Below, piece after piece: positions 26,893 to 35,955 of a stretch of 64,000 nucleotides of DNA. The stretch covers positions 4,526,001 through 4,590,000 of the forward strand of contig OZ271856.1 of the NCBI GenBank assembly GCA_965601975.1, in the 5' to 3' direction. Position 1 is the first letter of the stretch, and every line of letters starts with the position of its first letter. Origin of the DNA: JANQIO01 sp965601975 (GTDB lineage: Bacteria; Pseudomonadota; Gammaproteobacteria; Pseudomonadales; Halieaceae). A model generated the notes under the pieces. It did no database searches, had not been told where the DNA came from, and worked only from the letters and a program-made list of their open reading frames with translations. Both the position numbers and the translations under genes were made by a program.

Positions 26893-27240
26893 ATGTCTAT
26901 TTCCAAAGTTGCCGGTGGTATCGGCGCAGCTCTGCTCGTCTCCACCCTTTCCATCCCGGCCCTGGCCGGCCCCAGTGAAGCCCTCGCAGCCTGCAAGGCG
27001 GATATTGCCGCAGATGCTCGCATGGCGAAGTACGAGTCAGTGTCCCAGAACACGGACAACATCAAGCGTCGTGGCCGCTACACCACTTTCGATATCGAAG
27101 TGGCTGGCAAAGACGCCGCTGGTGAGAAGACCGAGTGGGTTGCCAGGTGCAAGGCTCGCAACAACGGCAAGGTTGAAGAACTGGAACTGACGCTGGTCGG
27201 CGGTGCCGACGGCGCCCAGGTCGCACAGTCCAGCAACTAA
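26893..27240 (+). CDS. small exported protein, unknown function
   Basis: A 115-residue protein with a signal peptide ending in IPALA and a mature region holding two Cys (ALAACKADI and WVARCKAR), probably a disulfide. It is rich in Lys/Ala/Glu and I recognise no family. Divergent from LysR, so possibly its target. The ATG 26893 is chosen to expose the signal peptide. Confidence 0.75.
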   Translation: MSISKVAGGIGAALLVSTLSIPALAGPSEALAACKADIAADARMAKYESVSQNTDNIKRRGRYTTFDIEVAGKDAAGEKTEWVARCKARNNGKVEELELTLVGGADGAQVAQSSN

Positions 27241-27278
27241 GCTGAACTCACAAGGCTGAGCTTTTTCGAAAGCCACCC

Positions 27279-27301
27279 GCCGGCGACCCCCGGTCGCCGG
27301 C
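27279..27301. terminator. hairpin downstream of the exported protein
   Basis: GCCGGCGACC CCC GGTCGCCGGC is a perfect 10-bp stem in the convergent gap, without a U tract on either side. It may be a barrier or processing site rather than a classical terminator. Confidence 0.45.
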
Positions 27302-27327
27302 ACAGCCTTGCCCCATTTCTATGCGTT

Positions 27328-28335
27328 TCAGTCTGAGACGTGTACCAGCTGTTTGCCGATATTGTCGCCGGAGAACAGCGCCTTCAGCGCATCGGGCATA
27401 TGCTCGAAGCCTTCCATCACGCTTTCCTTGCTGGTCAGCTTGCCGGCCGCCAGGTTCTCCGCCAGGAACTGGATCGCCTCGCCAAAGCGCGGCAGGTAGT
27501 CCAGCACGATGAAGCCCTCCATGCGGGCACGGCGAAACACCAGGTTGAAGTAGTTCTTCGGGCCGGGAATATCCCCGGCGAGGTTGTAGCGAGAGATACC
27601 GCCGCAGATCACCACCCGCGCGTTGTCAGCGATATTGGCCAGGGCGATATCCAGGATCTCGCCGCCGACATTGTCGAAGAAAACATTGATGCCGTCGGGG
27701 CATAGTTCCTTCACCCGCTGGGCCTGGTCTTCTTCCCGATAGTTGATCGCCGCATCAAAGCCCAGTTCGTTGACCAGCCAGTCACACTTCTCCTTGCTGC
27801 CGGCAATGCCGACGACCTTGCTGGCACCCTTGAGCTTCGCGAGCTGGCCCACCACCGAGCCGGTGGCGCCGGCGGCACCGGAGATCAACACCACATCGCC
27901 CTCTTTCGGCTGTCCGATCTCCAGGAAGCCGAAGTAGGCGGTCAGGCCGGTGATACCCAGGATGGACAGGGCCGAGGTGACAGGAATCCCCTCCGGCACC
28001 GGGTTCAGGGGGATGTCCTTACCGTCACTGACGGCGTACTCCTGCCAGCCGAAACCGCCGGAGACGATCATGCCCTCGGGATACTTTTCATTGTTGGACT
28101 CGATGACCCGGCCGACGCCGTTGCCGCGCATCAGGTCGCCGATCTCGAGCGGCGCGACATAATCGGCGCGGTTCTCCATCCAGCCCTTCATCGCCGGGTC
28201 CACGCCCAGGTACATCACCTTGACCAGCACCTCGCCGTCGCCGGGGCTGGGCACGTCTGACTCGACCAGCTTCCAGTCAGTGGTTTCGAGATCGCGCCCC
28301 AGGGGGCGTTCGTTCAGCAGGAACTGCCTGTTCAT
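27328..28335 (-). CDS. NADP-dependent quinone/enone oxidoreductase (MDR, zinc-free)
   Basis: A 335-residue member of the leukotriene B4 dehydrogenase-like MDR group. It has the N-terminal MNRQFLLNERPLG, catalytic-site YVAPLEIG and the cofactor motif ISGAAGATGSVVGQLAKL. It reduces activated double bonds. It is the last gene of the five-gene DUF35 operon. Similar in design to the product at 34341. Confidence 0.9.
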   Translation of the reverse strand: MNRQFLLNERPLGRDLETTDWKLVESDVPSPGDGEVLVKVMYLGVDPAMKGWMENRADYVAPLEIGDLMRGNGVGRVIESNNEKYPEGMIVSGGFGWQEYAVSDGKDIPLNPVPEGIPVTSALSILGITGLTAYFGFLEIGQPKEGDVVLISGAAGATGSVVGQLAKLKGASKVVGIAGSKEKCDWLVNELGFDAAINYREEDQAQRVKELCPDGINVFFDNVGGEILDIALANIADNARVVICGGISRYNLAGDIPGPKNYFNLVFRRARMEGFIVLDYLPRFGEAIQFLAENLAAGKLTSKESVMEGFEHMPDALKALFSGDNIGKQLVHVSD

Positions 28336-29984
28336 AATTCACCTTCTTTGAGCTGTTTGCGGAGAATATCCTTGCGCACCTTGCCACTGGGTGTACGGGG
28401 CAGGTCGTCTACCAGGACCAGTTTTTCCGGGATCTTCTGCCGGGCCAGGCCGCACTGGTCGGTGAACGCCGCGATGTCCTCGATTCCCGGCGCCTGACCC
28501 TGCCGGGGGATCACCAGGGCACACACACCCTCCCCCAGCCGCGGGTGGGGCATGGCCACCACGGCCGCTTCCTGCACCGCCGGATGCCGGTGCAACACGT
28601 CCTCGATTTCCTTGGCGGAGAGATTTTCACCGCCGCGGATGATGATGTCCTTCTTGCGGTCGGTGATCAGCACCGCCTCCTCGTCGGTGATGCGGCCGAT
28701 ATCGCCGGTGAGGAAAAAGCCGTCTGTGGTGTGCGCTGCGGCATTCTGCTCGGGGTCCGCGTAGCCCAGCATCATGCCAGGACCGCGGGCGGCAATCTCG
28801 CCGTCCGTCTCCCGGGGCAACTCCCCGCCGTTGTCGTCGAGGATTTTCACCTCGAAGGCATACAGCTGTCCGTCAGTGGTAGCAGCCAGCTCCGGGTTGT
28901 CACGCCAGCCGTAGCTCACCAGTGGAACCTCGGTGCTGCCGTAGACCCGCACGGTAATGCAGTTGTCCAAAACCTTGTACGCGCGCCTGACCAGTTCCGG
29001 CGGCACGCCGGCGCCGCCGCAGGAGAACTGCCGCATCGTGGGCAGACCGTCGCCGCGACGCTCGGCGGCATCCAGCAGCTCCGCCAGGAACGGCGTGGCG
29101 CCCACCGTCATGGTGCCGCCGACCCGGTGGATGAAATCTATCGCGGCATCCGCGTCCCAGCGGGCCATCAGTGCAGACCGGGCCTCGCTCATGAAGCTCA
29201 TGTTGATGCCGCTGGAGTAGCCGGTGATATGGGTTACGGGCGAGGGCATGACCATGACGTCATCGGGGCTGATGCCGGAGTGATGTATGGAGCATTGCTG
29301 CACGTAGTTCAGGGTGTTGTGGCTGTGCAGGACCGCCTTGGGAAAACCGGTGGTGCCCGACGTGTAGAGCCGGCACTTGGGCAGGTTGGGGTCGATGTCC
29401 GGCAACTGCCCGAGATCGACGGGCTCACGGTCGACCAGCGATTCGTAGCGGGTAACGCCGGCGTAGTCCGCCTCCGCGCGCACACTAACCACGTGCTCGA
29501 GGGCGGGCAGCTCATTGCGCAGCGACTGCACCGTGTCCACGTAGTGGATGGAGCGGAACTGCTCCGGAACGAAGAACACGCGAGTGGCGGCATCGCCCAG
29601 GATGTAGGCCAGTTCCGCACCGCGGTAGATGGGCACGATCGGGTTCACCACCAGGCCCAGGGCCGCGGCGGCAATGTCGATCGGTACGGCCTCTCGCCAG
29701 TTCGGCAGCTGGAAGCTGATGACGTCGCCCGTCTGCAGGCCCATGTCGAGGAAGGCGCCGATCAGGCGGCGCGCTTCCAGGGCCAGTTCGCCGTAGGTGG
29801 CGTCGGGCTCGTCCTCGAGGAAAATCGCCACCCGGTCCGGGTGGGCGTCAGCCTTGCGCCAGGCTTCCCGGGCAATCGTGGTATTGGCCCACTTGTCCCC
29901 GTCCCGGGCGATGCGCCCGGGCAGGGTCGCCTGCCAGCTGCCCGGCGCAGGGTCGGTGCCCCGCGCCGCCTCCATGAACGTCAC
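28332..29984 (-). CDS. AMP-dependent acyl-CoA synthetase
   Basis: A 550-residue ligase. The P-loop-like YTSGTTGFPKAV, the FLTGDIGR-type motif and GGENLSAKEIEDVL hinge are present, and the C-terminal RTPSGKVRKDIL supplies the adenylation lysine. It activates a carboxylic acid with CoA, for entry into beta-oxidation. Overlaps by four bases with genes on both sides. Confidence 0.92.
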   Translation of the reverse strand: MTFMEAARGTDPAPGSWQATLPGRIARDGDKWANTTIAREAWRKADAHPDRVAIFLEDEPDATYGELALEARRLIGAFLDMGLQTGDVISFQLPNWREAVPIDIAAAALGLVVNPIVPIYRGAELAYILGDAATRVFFVPEQFRSIHYVDTVQSLRNELPALEHVVSVRAEADYAGVTRYESLVDREPVDLGQLPDIDPNLPKCRLYTSGTTGFPKAVLHSHNTLNYVQQCSIHHSGISPDDVMVMPSPVTHITGYSSGINMSFMSEARSALMARWDADAAIDFIHRVGGTMTVGATPFLAELLDAAERRGDGLPTMRQFSCGGAGVPPELVRRAYKVLDNCITVRVYGSTEVPLVSYGWRDNPELAATTDGQLYAFEVKILDDNGGELPRETDGEIAARGPGMMLGYADPEQNAAAHTTDGFFLTGDIGRITDEEAVLITDRKKDIIIRGGENLSAKEIEDVLHRHPAVQEAAVVAMPHPRLGEGVCALVIPRQGQAPGIEDIAAFTDQCGLARQKIPEKLVLVDDLPRTPSGKVRKDILRKQLKEGEL

Positions 29985-31363
29985 GCGCTCAGGTATTTGT
30001 CCAGGGTCTGGTGGAAATGGCGGATGCGCACTTCCTGGTAGTTGGCCAGCGTTACTTTGCCCTTCTTGGAGGCTCTCAGTCCCTTTTGTACCTGCGGCAG
30101 GTTCGAGCCGTCCTGGTCGAATACCCGGGCCAGCCCCTCGCCCATGATGTCCGCCGCCGAGCTGAACGGTTCATCGATGGCAAGACGACGGGTGGGTGCA
30201 TCTGCCGGCGGTTCCTCACCTTCCGGGTAACGGGTCAACAGGTAGATGTCCATAATGCAGCTGTTGACGTCGTCCCCATTGGGGCGATGCCGATAAGTGA
30301 TACAGGTGGAGTATCCTGCCCACGGCGCGAAATTCGGGAACAGCAGGTACAGCGTCGAGTCCATCAGCTCCGACATGGTGGTTTTACCGTCCAGATCTTC
30401 GCCCACCTGTTCGCTGATGTCGGGCAGCACCATCTCCGCCAGTTTTTCACGGGCCGTCTGGCCGGGCTCCAGGGTGGGCTTCACCTCGGAACCGGACATC
30501 GCCATCATCGCGTCGAGGGAGTCCTGTTCCGAGAACTGCTCCTCGTGGCTGGGGTTGATCGTCCCGTAGGAAGTGATGGTGCGGCTGACGTTGTCGCCCC
30601 AGACGTCATACTGGGAGTTGTCGATTCCCTGGAATGGCATCAGCTGGGGGTGGGTCGCGATGGCGTGGTAAGACTCGATAAAGGCTTCCAGCACGACTTT
30701 CCAATTGGCGGCGATAACTTTTTCAACGTGCATGGACACATAGCGCTGCTCATGCTTCCACTCCTTGAAGTGCTCGGGCAGCACGCCCATGTACTCCTGG
30801 AGGTCCGGGGCGTTGTCATCCATGTTGATCAGCACCCAGCCACCCCAGGTGTCCACACGCACTTCGGGCAGTGAAAATTCCTCTGTATCGATGTGCTGAA
30901 AGTCCCATTGGCAGGGTGCGCCCTTGAACTCACCGGACAAAGCCCAGGCGAAACCATGGTAGGGGCAGCGCAGCTCGGGGCTGTTGCCGGCGCCGCGCTT
31001 CAGCACACGCCCGCGGTGCAGGCAGGAGTTGTGGTAGGCCTTGAGCTCACCGGACTCGGTTCGGGTGATCAGGATGGAAAAATTGACGATGTCGTAGACA
31101 AAGTAATCACCCGGATTGCGCAGCTGGCTCTCACGGCAGGCCATCTGCCAGGTCCTGGTCCAGAGCTTTTCGGTCTCCAGGTCAAAGAACTCCCGGGAGG
31201 TCCAGCGGTCAATCGGCAGGTCCTCTGATCCCAGGTAGGTGTCGGTGCTATCTCTCAGTGAGTCAGGTACGTCCACCTTTTCACGGTCCAGAAGGTCCTG
31301 GAAACTGTAGGAAGGGTCCCTCGCCAGAATCTGGTCGTCAGTCAGCTTCGCTTTTTCGTTCAT
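29981..31363 (-). CDS. Rieske non-haem iron oxygenase, alpha subunit (second)
   Basis: A 460-residue ring-hydroxylating oxygenase. Rieske ligands are C114-x-H116 and C133-x2-H136. The second half contains the catalytic iron domain with ESYHAIATHPQL. It is only distantly similar in length and order to the Rieske gene at 10681. No reductase or beta subunit is adjacent. In the DUF35 operon under site F. Confidence 0.92.
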   Translation of the reverse strand: MNEKAKLTDDQILARDPSYSFQDLLDREKVDVPDSLRDSTDTYLGSEDLPIDRWTSREFFDLETEKLWTRTWQMACRESQLRNPGDYFVYDIVNFSILITRTESGELKAYHNSCLHRGRVLKRGAGNSPELRCPYHGFAWALSGEFKGAPCQWDFQHIDTEEFSLPEVRVDTWGGWVLINMDDNAPDLQEYMGVLPEHFKEWKHEQRYVSMHVEKVIAANWKVVLEAFIESYHAIATHPQLMPFQGIDNSQYDVWGDNVSRTITSYGTINPSHEEQFSEQDSLDAMMAMSGSEVKPTLEPGQTAREKLAEMVLPDISEQVGEDLDGKTTMSELMDSTLYLLFPNFAPWAGYSTCITYRHRPNGDDVNSCIMDIYLLTRYPEGEEPPADAPTRRLAIDEPFSSAADIMGEGLARVFDQDGSNLPQVQKGLRASKKGKVTLANYQEVRIRHFHQTLDKYLSA

Positions 31364-31381
31364 TCTCGCTACCTCGTGGCC

Positions 31382-32524
31382 TTAGCGCTGAAGGATAGTG
31401 ACGGCGCTGATACCCGGTGCGCCGTAAACATGGCTGTAGGCCAGTTTCGGATCGCCGGGTACCTGGCGCGCCCCGCCTTCGCCGCGGAGCTGCACCACAT
31501 TTTCATGGATTTGCCGCAGTCCGGAGGCACCGATGGGCTCGCCGTTGGCAAGGCAACCCCCGTCGGTATTCACCGGCAGTCGACCGTTGATTCGGGTCTC
31601 GCCGTTGAGCAGCATGTGCTCCTGCTCACCGGGCTCACAGAAGCCGTTCTCGGCCATATGCATGATCTCGGCGCCGGATTCCGTGTCCTGCAACTGGGCG
31701 ACATCGATATCCGTGGGGCCGACCCCCGCCATCTCGAACACGGCCTTCGAGGCGTCCACCGTGGGCCCGGCGGTGTGCTCCAGCGCCTGCGATGGCGCGA
31801 ACACTTCGAAGGAACCATAGCGGCGTGAGCGCAGTGCCGCACCGCGGATCAGAACCGGCTTGTCAGTGTATTTCTGCGCCTGGTCCGCCCGGCATACCAC
31901 CAGCGCCACGCCGCCCTCGGAGGGCGAGCAGAACATGAACTTGGTGAGCGGGTCATTGACCATCATGGAATTGAGGATCTCTTCCTCGGCGATCGGTGTC
32001 TGGCGCCAGGCGTTGGGATTCAGGGAGCCGTTCTCGAAGGCCTTCTCGGCGACCTTGGCCAGGGCGCGATTGGTGATCCCGTAGTCGTGCATGTACTTGG
32101 TGATCTTCATGGCGAAGAACTGGGTGGTCAGCATCAGGCCCGCTTCGCCGTACCAGCCGCCCAGCCCCATACTCTTGGGGTCTGCGTTGAAGGCGCCGCG
32201 GTCGTGCTTGTCGAAGCCCACCACCAGGCCGATGTCGAACTCGCCGGACTTGACGGCGTTGTAGGCGGACATCAGCGAGCTGCCGCCGGTGGCGCAGCCG
32301 TTGGCGACGTTGGTGAACGGCAGGCCGGTCAAGCCCAGCTCGTTGACCAGGGCATCGGCGCTGCCGGCACTGTGGCTGCCGCCGTAGGCAAACTGCATGT
32401 CCTGCCACTCGACGCCGGCGTCTTTCAGGGCCTCGCGGGCGGCGTAGCTGCCCTGCTGCAGGCCGCTGCGCTCGGGGGTACGTCCAAAGGGGTGAATGCC
32501 GATTCCGACAATTGCGACGTCCAT
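31382..32524 (-). CDS. thiolase-fold acetyltransferase/lipid-transfer protein
   Basis: A 380-residue SCP-x-type thiolase. The nucleophile region VANGCATGGSSL has C77. In the C-terminal loop GGCLANGEPIGASGLRQIH the usual GHP histidine is replaced by Glu (GEP). It pairs with a DUF35 protein two codons upstream, as in Ltp2-type steroid side-chain aldolases and archaeal-type thiolases. It cleaves or transfers acyl-CoA units; retro-aldol versus thiolytic activity is not decided. Confidence 0.88.
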   Translation of the reverse strand: MDVAIVGIGIHPFGRTPERSGLQQGSYAAREALKDAGVEWQDMQFAYGGSHSAGSADALVNELGLTGLPFTNVANGCATGGSSLMSAYNAVKSGEFDIGLVVGFDKHDRGAFNADPKSMGLGGWYGEAGLMLTTQFFAMKITKYMHDYGITNRALAKVAEKAFENGSLNPNAWRQTPIAEEEILNSMMVNDPLTKFMFCSPSEGGVALVVCRADQAQKYTDKPVLIRGAALRSRRYGSFEVFAPSQALEHTAGPTVDASKAVFEMAGVGPTDIDVAQLQDTESGAEIMHMAENGFCEPGEQEHMLLNGETRINGRLPVNTDGGCLANGEPIGASGLRQIHENVVQLRGEGGARQVPGDPKLAYSHVYGAPGISAVTILQR

Positions 32525-32527
32525 GGT

Positions 32528-32995
32528 TCAGGCTCCCGGGTTGCCGCCAGCCACAGGGCGGAAGGCGAAGTTGATGATTTCAGTGCCATCCGGGTCGGTG
32601 CGGAAGGGCTCGAACACGACCTCCATCTCCATGCCGATTTCCAGCTTGTCCGGGTCGTTCTCGGTCAGCCGACCCTCGACCCGTACACCGCCGGGAAGCT
32701 CCACGTAGCCGACGCCGTAAGGCTGGAAGTTTTCCTGGGTCTCGCCGCTGTCATAGGGCGGCTTGGGCATGAAGCGCTGCACCGTGTAGGTCCACAGCGT
32801 GCCGCGGCGAGGCAGCTCCTCGACAACCACGTCGGTGGAGCAGCAGGCGGCACAGCTGGCCTGGGCGGGAAAGGCGGCGCGGCCGCAGTTCTGGCAGCGG
32901 GAACAGAGCAGTGCGGGGTCGTCTGAGGGCCAGGTGAACAAGCCCTCCCCGATCGGCCGAATGTTGGCCTGTTCGGCGATTTTCATGGATGCCAT
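32528..32995 (-). CDS. DUF35 zinc-ribbon/OB-fold protein
   Basis: A 155-residue acyl-CoA-binding partner. The zinc ribbon is C34-x2-C37 and C48-x2-C51; the OB-fold follows (RGTLWTYTVQRF, YGVGYVELPGGVRVEGRL). It commonly forms a complex with the thiolase/aldolase subunit. First gene of the leftward operon; its start, ATG 32995, follows GAGATAGG. Confidence 0.9.
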   Translation of the reverse strand: MASMKIAEQANIRPIGEGLFTWPSDDPALLCSRCQNCGRAAFPAQASCAACCSTDVVVEELPRRGTLWTYTVQRFMPKPPYDSGETQENFQPYGVGYVELPGGVRVEGRLTENDPDKLEIGMEMEVVFEPFRTDPDGTEIINFAFRPVAGGNPGA

Positions 32996-33063
32996 TTACC
33001 TATCTCGGTTGCGCCATCCGGGTGGCGCATCACCTGTTGTTGTTAATGCTTTGGTGATCGGTC

Positions 33064-33103
33064 ATAGTAGCAGCCCGAATTGCTAAAAAACAGTATGGCT
33101 TGT
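33064..33103 (-). promoter_or_regulatory. site F: shared 18-bp palindrome plus promoter of the DUF35 operon
   Basis: Minus strand ACAAGCCATACTGTTTTT (33103-33086) agrees with the best copy at 14 of 18 positions. A -35-like TGTTTT (33092-33087), 17 bases, then TACTAT (33069-33064) after TGC gives a promoter. Divergent from the SnoaL-like gene. Confidence 0.6.
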
Positions 33104-33146
33104 TTCTTTTTCGAGGCAGCCTGGTTCGAACAAGAAGGAAATCACT

Positions 33147-33575
33147 ATGTCTAGCCTGGACGAAATCGCCATCCGTGACCTGGTATCGCGCTACATCGAC
33201 GCCGTGAACCGCTACGACGCCGACGACTGGGTAGCTACCTGGGCTGACGACGCCACCTGGGACCTGCTGGGGATGGAGGTCCAGGGCAAGGCCGCTATCC
33301 TGGAGACCTGGCAGGGCGCCATGTCCGGCTTCGAGTTCGCGCTGATGATGCTCAATTCCGGCACGCTCGAGGTCGATGGCGAGCGCGCCAGCGGCCGCTG
33401 GTACCTGACCGAGCACCTCAGGACCGCCGAGGGCGGCAGCATGGTGCTGGGGGTCTACGACGACGAATACAGCTGTGAGTCCGGCAGCTGGCTGTTCACC
33501 CGCCGCCGCTACAACATCCTCTACCGCGGCCCCGCCGACCTTTCCGGAGACTACGCGCCCTACCCGGCGGCCTAG
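33147..33575 (+). CDS. SnoaL/NTF2-like protein
   Basis: A 142-residue NTF2-fold protein (SnoaL_4 type). It has IRDLVSRYIDAVNRYDADDWVATWADDATWDLLG, a typical start of this fold, often a small dehydratase or isomerase subunit in aromatic or steroid pathways. It is near site F and overlaps the convergent SDR by four bases. Substrate unknown. Confidence 0.85.
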   Translation: MSSLDEIAIRDLVSRYIDAVNRYDADDWVATWADDATWDLLGMEVQGKAAILETWQGAMSGFEFALMMLNSGTLEVDGERASGRWYLTEHLRTAEGGSMVLGVYDDEYSCESGSWLFTRRRYNILYRGPADLSGDYAPYPAA

Positions 33576-34321
33576 GCCCGCACCAGCGCACCACCGTCCA
33601 CGGCAAGGCCGTGGCCGCTGATGAAATCCGCGTCCCGGGACGCCAGGAACAGGATGGCGCGAGCGATGTCCTCGGGCTGGCCCCAGCGGCCGGCGGCACT
33701 CTTCTGGACCCAGAAGTCGCGAAACTCGGTGTCGGCCTGGATTAGGTCGCGGGTGATGCCGGTGACAATCGCACCCGGCAGTATGTAGTTCACCGTGATG
33801 CCCTGTTTTCCTACTTCGATGGCGAGGCTCTTGCTGAAACCCGCCACGCCGTGCTTCGAGGCGGTGTAAGCGCCCATGCCCTCGTTGGCCATCAGCGCCG
33901 ACACCGAGGCGATATTGACGATCCTGCCCGCCGGCGTCGCCGCCAGCAGGGGAATCGCTTCCCGGCTCAGCCGGAACATCGACCGCAGGTTCACATCCAG
34001 GGCCGAGTCCCAGACCTGGTCCTCGGTTTCCGCCAGGTTCGCCACCGGACAGATGCCGGCGTTGTTTACCAGCACGTTGAGCCCGCCGAGGCTGCCCTCG
34101 GCTTCGGAGATGATATTGGCGGGCGCGTCTTCCGCCGCCACGTCCTGTACCAGGGTCTTCAGCCCGTGGCTGGCCAGGCTCTCCAGGGGGTCGCCGTTGA
34201 TATCCACGGCCAGGACCCGCGCGCCCGCCTCGTGGAAGGCCTCGGCGGTGGCGCGGCCGATACCGTCCCCCGCGCCGGTGACCACCACCCGGTAGTCGGA
34301 GTAGTCGTACTGGATGTTCAT
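33572..34321 (-). CDS. short-chain dehydrogenase/reductase
   Basis: A 249-residue classical SDR. GAGDGIGRATAE, NNAGIC, IVNIASVSALMANEGMGAYTASK with catalytic Ser-Tyr-Lys, and the C-terminal GHGLAVDGGALVRA are all intact; AVDING suggests NAD preference. It is downstream of the MDR at 34341 with a 19-base gap. Confidence 0.92.
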   Translation of the reverse strand: MNIQYDYSDYRVVVTGAGDGIGRATAEAFHEAGARVLAVDINGDPLESLASHGLKTLVQDVAAEDAPANIISEAEGSLGGLNVLVNNAGICPVANLAETEDQVWDSALDVNLRSMFRLSREAIPLLAATPAGRIVNIASVSALMANEGMGAYTASKHGVAGFSKSLAIEVGKQGITVNYILPGAIVTGITRDLIQADTEFRDFWVQKSAAGRWGQPEDIARAILFLASRDADFISGHGLAVDGGALVRA

Positions 34322-34340
34322 CGTGCTTCCTCCGATCCCG

Positions 34341-35357
34341 CTACTCGTCGGCGATCTTGATAATCAGCTTGCCGGTGTTGCGCCCGTCGAACAGCATGTG
34401 GAAGGCGTCCAGCGCATTTTCCAGCCCGTCCACCACGTGCTCCTTGTATTGCAGCTTGCCCTGCTGCAGCCACTCCGCCATGGCGGCGATGCCTTCGGGA
34501 AATTGCGGCACGTAGCTCTTCACCACAAAGCCTTCCATGCGCGCGCTCTTCGCGAGCAGCTGCCACAGGTTCTTCGGCCCGGCGCGTTTTTCCTCATCGT
34601 TGTAGGTGGCGATCCAGCCGCAGAACACAATGCGCGCCCGCTCCGCCAGGTTGAGCAGCACGGCGTCCAACATTTCGCCGCCCACGTTCTCCCAGTAGAT
34701 GTCCACACCGTCGGGGCACTTCTCGCGAATGGCCTCGGTGAGGTCGCCGCAGGCCTTGTAGTCGATGACGTCGTCAAAACCGCATTCTTCCCTGATCCAG
34801 CGGCACTTCTCCTCGCCCCCGGCGATGCCGATCACCCGACAGCCCTTGATCTTGCCGATCTGGCCGACGATGGAACCCACGGCCCCGGCGGCACCGCTAA
34901 CCAGCAGGGTCTCACCGGGCTGCGGCTTGCCGACATCCAGCAGGCCGAAGTAGGAGGTCAGCCCGGTGGCGCCGAGAATGCTGAGGAAGGTGGTCAGGGG
35001 CATGCCCATGGGATCGACCTTGGTGGCCGCCTCCGCGGGACACAGGGTGTAGTCCTCCCAGGCGTTCATACCCAGGGCGATATCTCCCACCTCGAAATCG
35101 GGGCTCGAGCTCTGCACCACCCGGCCGATGCCGGTGGCCCAGACCTTGGTGCCCACGGGAATGGGCTCGATGTAGTTGGGCTCATCGGACATCCAGCCGC
35201 GGATGGCGGGGTCCAGTGAGATGTAGAGGTTGCGGATTACGATCTCGCCATCGCCGGCCTCGGGCACCGGGGATTCGATCATCGGCACCTCTTCCGGGGT
35301 CGGCAGGCCGACCGGGCGGGACTTGAGAATGAACTGGCGGTTGACAGCGGGGTCCAT
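34341..35357 (-). CDS. NADP-dependent quinone/enone oxidoreductase (second MDR)
   Basis: A 338-residue zinc-free MDR, paralogous to the product at 27328 (same MNRQF/L... start and VSGAAGAVGSIVGQIGKI cofactor motif). Heads a leftward pair with the SDR. Site C lies 54 bases upstream of its start. Confidence 0.9.
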   Translation of the reverse strand: MDPAVNRQFILKSRPVGLPTPEEVPMIESPVPEAGDGEIVIRNLYISLDPAIRGWMSDEPNYIEPIPVGTKVWATGIGRVVQSSSPDFEVGDIALGMNAWEDYTLCPAEAATKVDPMGMPLTTFLSILGATGLTSYFGLLDVGKPQPGETLLVSGAAGAVGSIVGQIGKIKGCRVIGIAGGEEKCRWIREECGFDDVIDYKACGDLTEAIREKCPDGVDIYWENVGGEMLDAVLLNLAERARIVFCGWIATYNDEEKRAGPKNLWQLLAKSARMEGFVVKSYVPQFPEGIAAMAEWLQQGKLQYKEHVVDGLENALDAFHMLFDGRNTGKLIIKIADE

Positions 35358-35410
35358 GGGCGTGCTTCCAGGTAATGAGCGAAACAGGGAGAGTAGTCGC
35401 GAGCAAAAAA

Positions 35411-35452
35411 GCAGTCAACATTGTTTGTTTTTTATCGGTGCTCTGCTAGTTT
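35411..35452 (+). promoter_or_regulatory. site C: shared 18-bp palindrome plus promoter
   Basis: GCAGTCAACATTGTTTGT at 35411-35428, then TTGTTT (35425-35430), 16 bases and TAGTTT (35447-35452). The core matches site B closely, including CTCTGCTA before the -10. It faces the ABM gene and is also upstream of the leftward MDR. Confidence 0.6.
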
Positions 35453-35486
35453 TGCTAGCTTCGAGAACCACACCGGAGATCTGCCC

Positions 35487-35840
35487 ATGACCATTATCAT
35501 CAACGGCACCGTTGACCTGGACCCGGCCGCGGCCGAAAAGGCCCTGGTACAGGCCACCCAGCTGATGGCCGACACCCGCAGCCAGCAGGGCTGCAGGGCC
35601 TACGTCTGGAGCCTGGACCCCACCACGCCCGGCCGTGTCTACGTCTATGAGAACTGGGCCACCGAGGAGGACTTCGCCGCTCACCTGGCGGGCCATTACT
35701 ACTCGGACATGCTGAAGATCTGGGGCCAGTATGAACTCAAGGCCACCGATATCCTCAAGTACCGGATCGAGGCCGCGGGGCCCATCTACGACGAGACCGG
35801 CGTGCCGCGGGCGGACTTTTTTTCCACTGTTGAGCTATAG
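35487..35840 (+). CDS. antibiotic-biosynthesis-monooxygenase (ABM) domain protein
   Basis: A 117-residue ferredoxin-like dimeric alpha+beta barrel. The strands MTIIINGTVDL, CRAYVWSLDPTTPGRVYVYENW and the helix ATEEDFAAHL fit ABM/YgiN. Such proteins act as cofactor-free quinol monooxygenases or are non-catalytic. ATG 35487 preferred; the frame opens 66 bases earlier in the promoter. Confidence 0.85.
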   Translation: MTIIINGTVDLDPAAAEKALVQATQLMADTRSQQGCRAYVWSLDPTTPGRVYVYENWATEEDFAAHLAGHYYSDMLKIWGQYELKATDILKYRIEAAGPIYDETGVPRADFFSTVEL

Positions 35841-35862
35841 GTTGAGTAGGTAGCCAAGAGGC

Positions 35863-35899
35863 GTGAGCAGCTTTTTTCCTCTGGAAAAAAACTGCTCAC
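35863..35899. terminator. bidirectional hairpin terminator
   Basis: A 17-bp stem with one mismatch and a TCT loop (GTGAGCAGCTTTTTTCC and its complement) lies between the convergent ABM and TonB-receptor genes; T runs are inside the stem on both strands. Confidence 0.8.
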
Positions 35900-35955
35900 A
35901 CCTCCCCACCATCGAGCCAGCCCCAGCTGATTGGGGCTCACCCGGCAGGCAGGGT

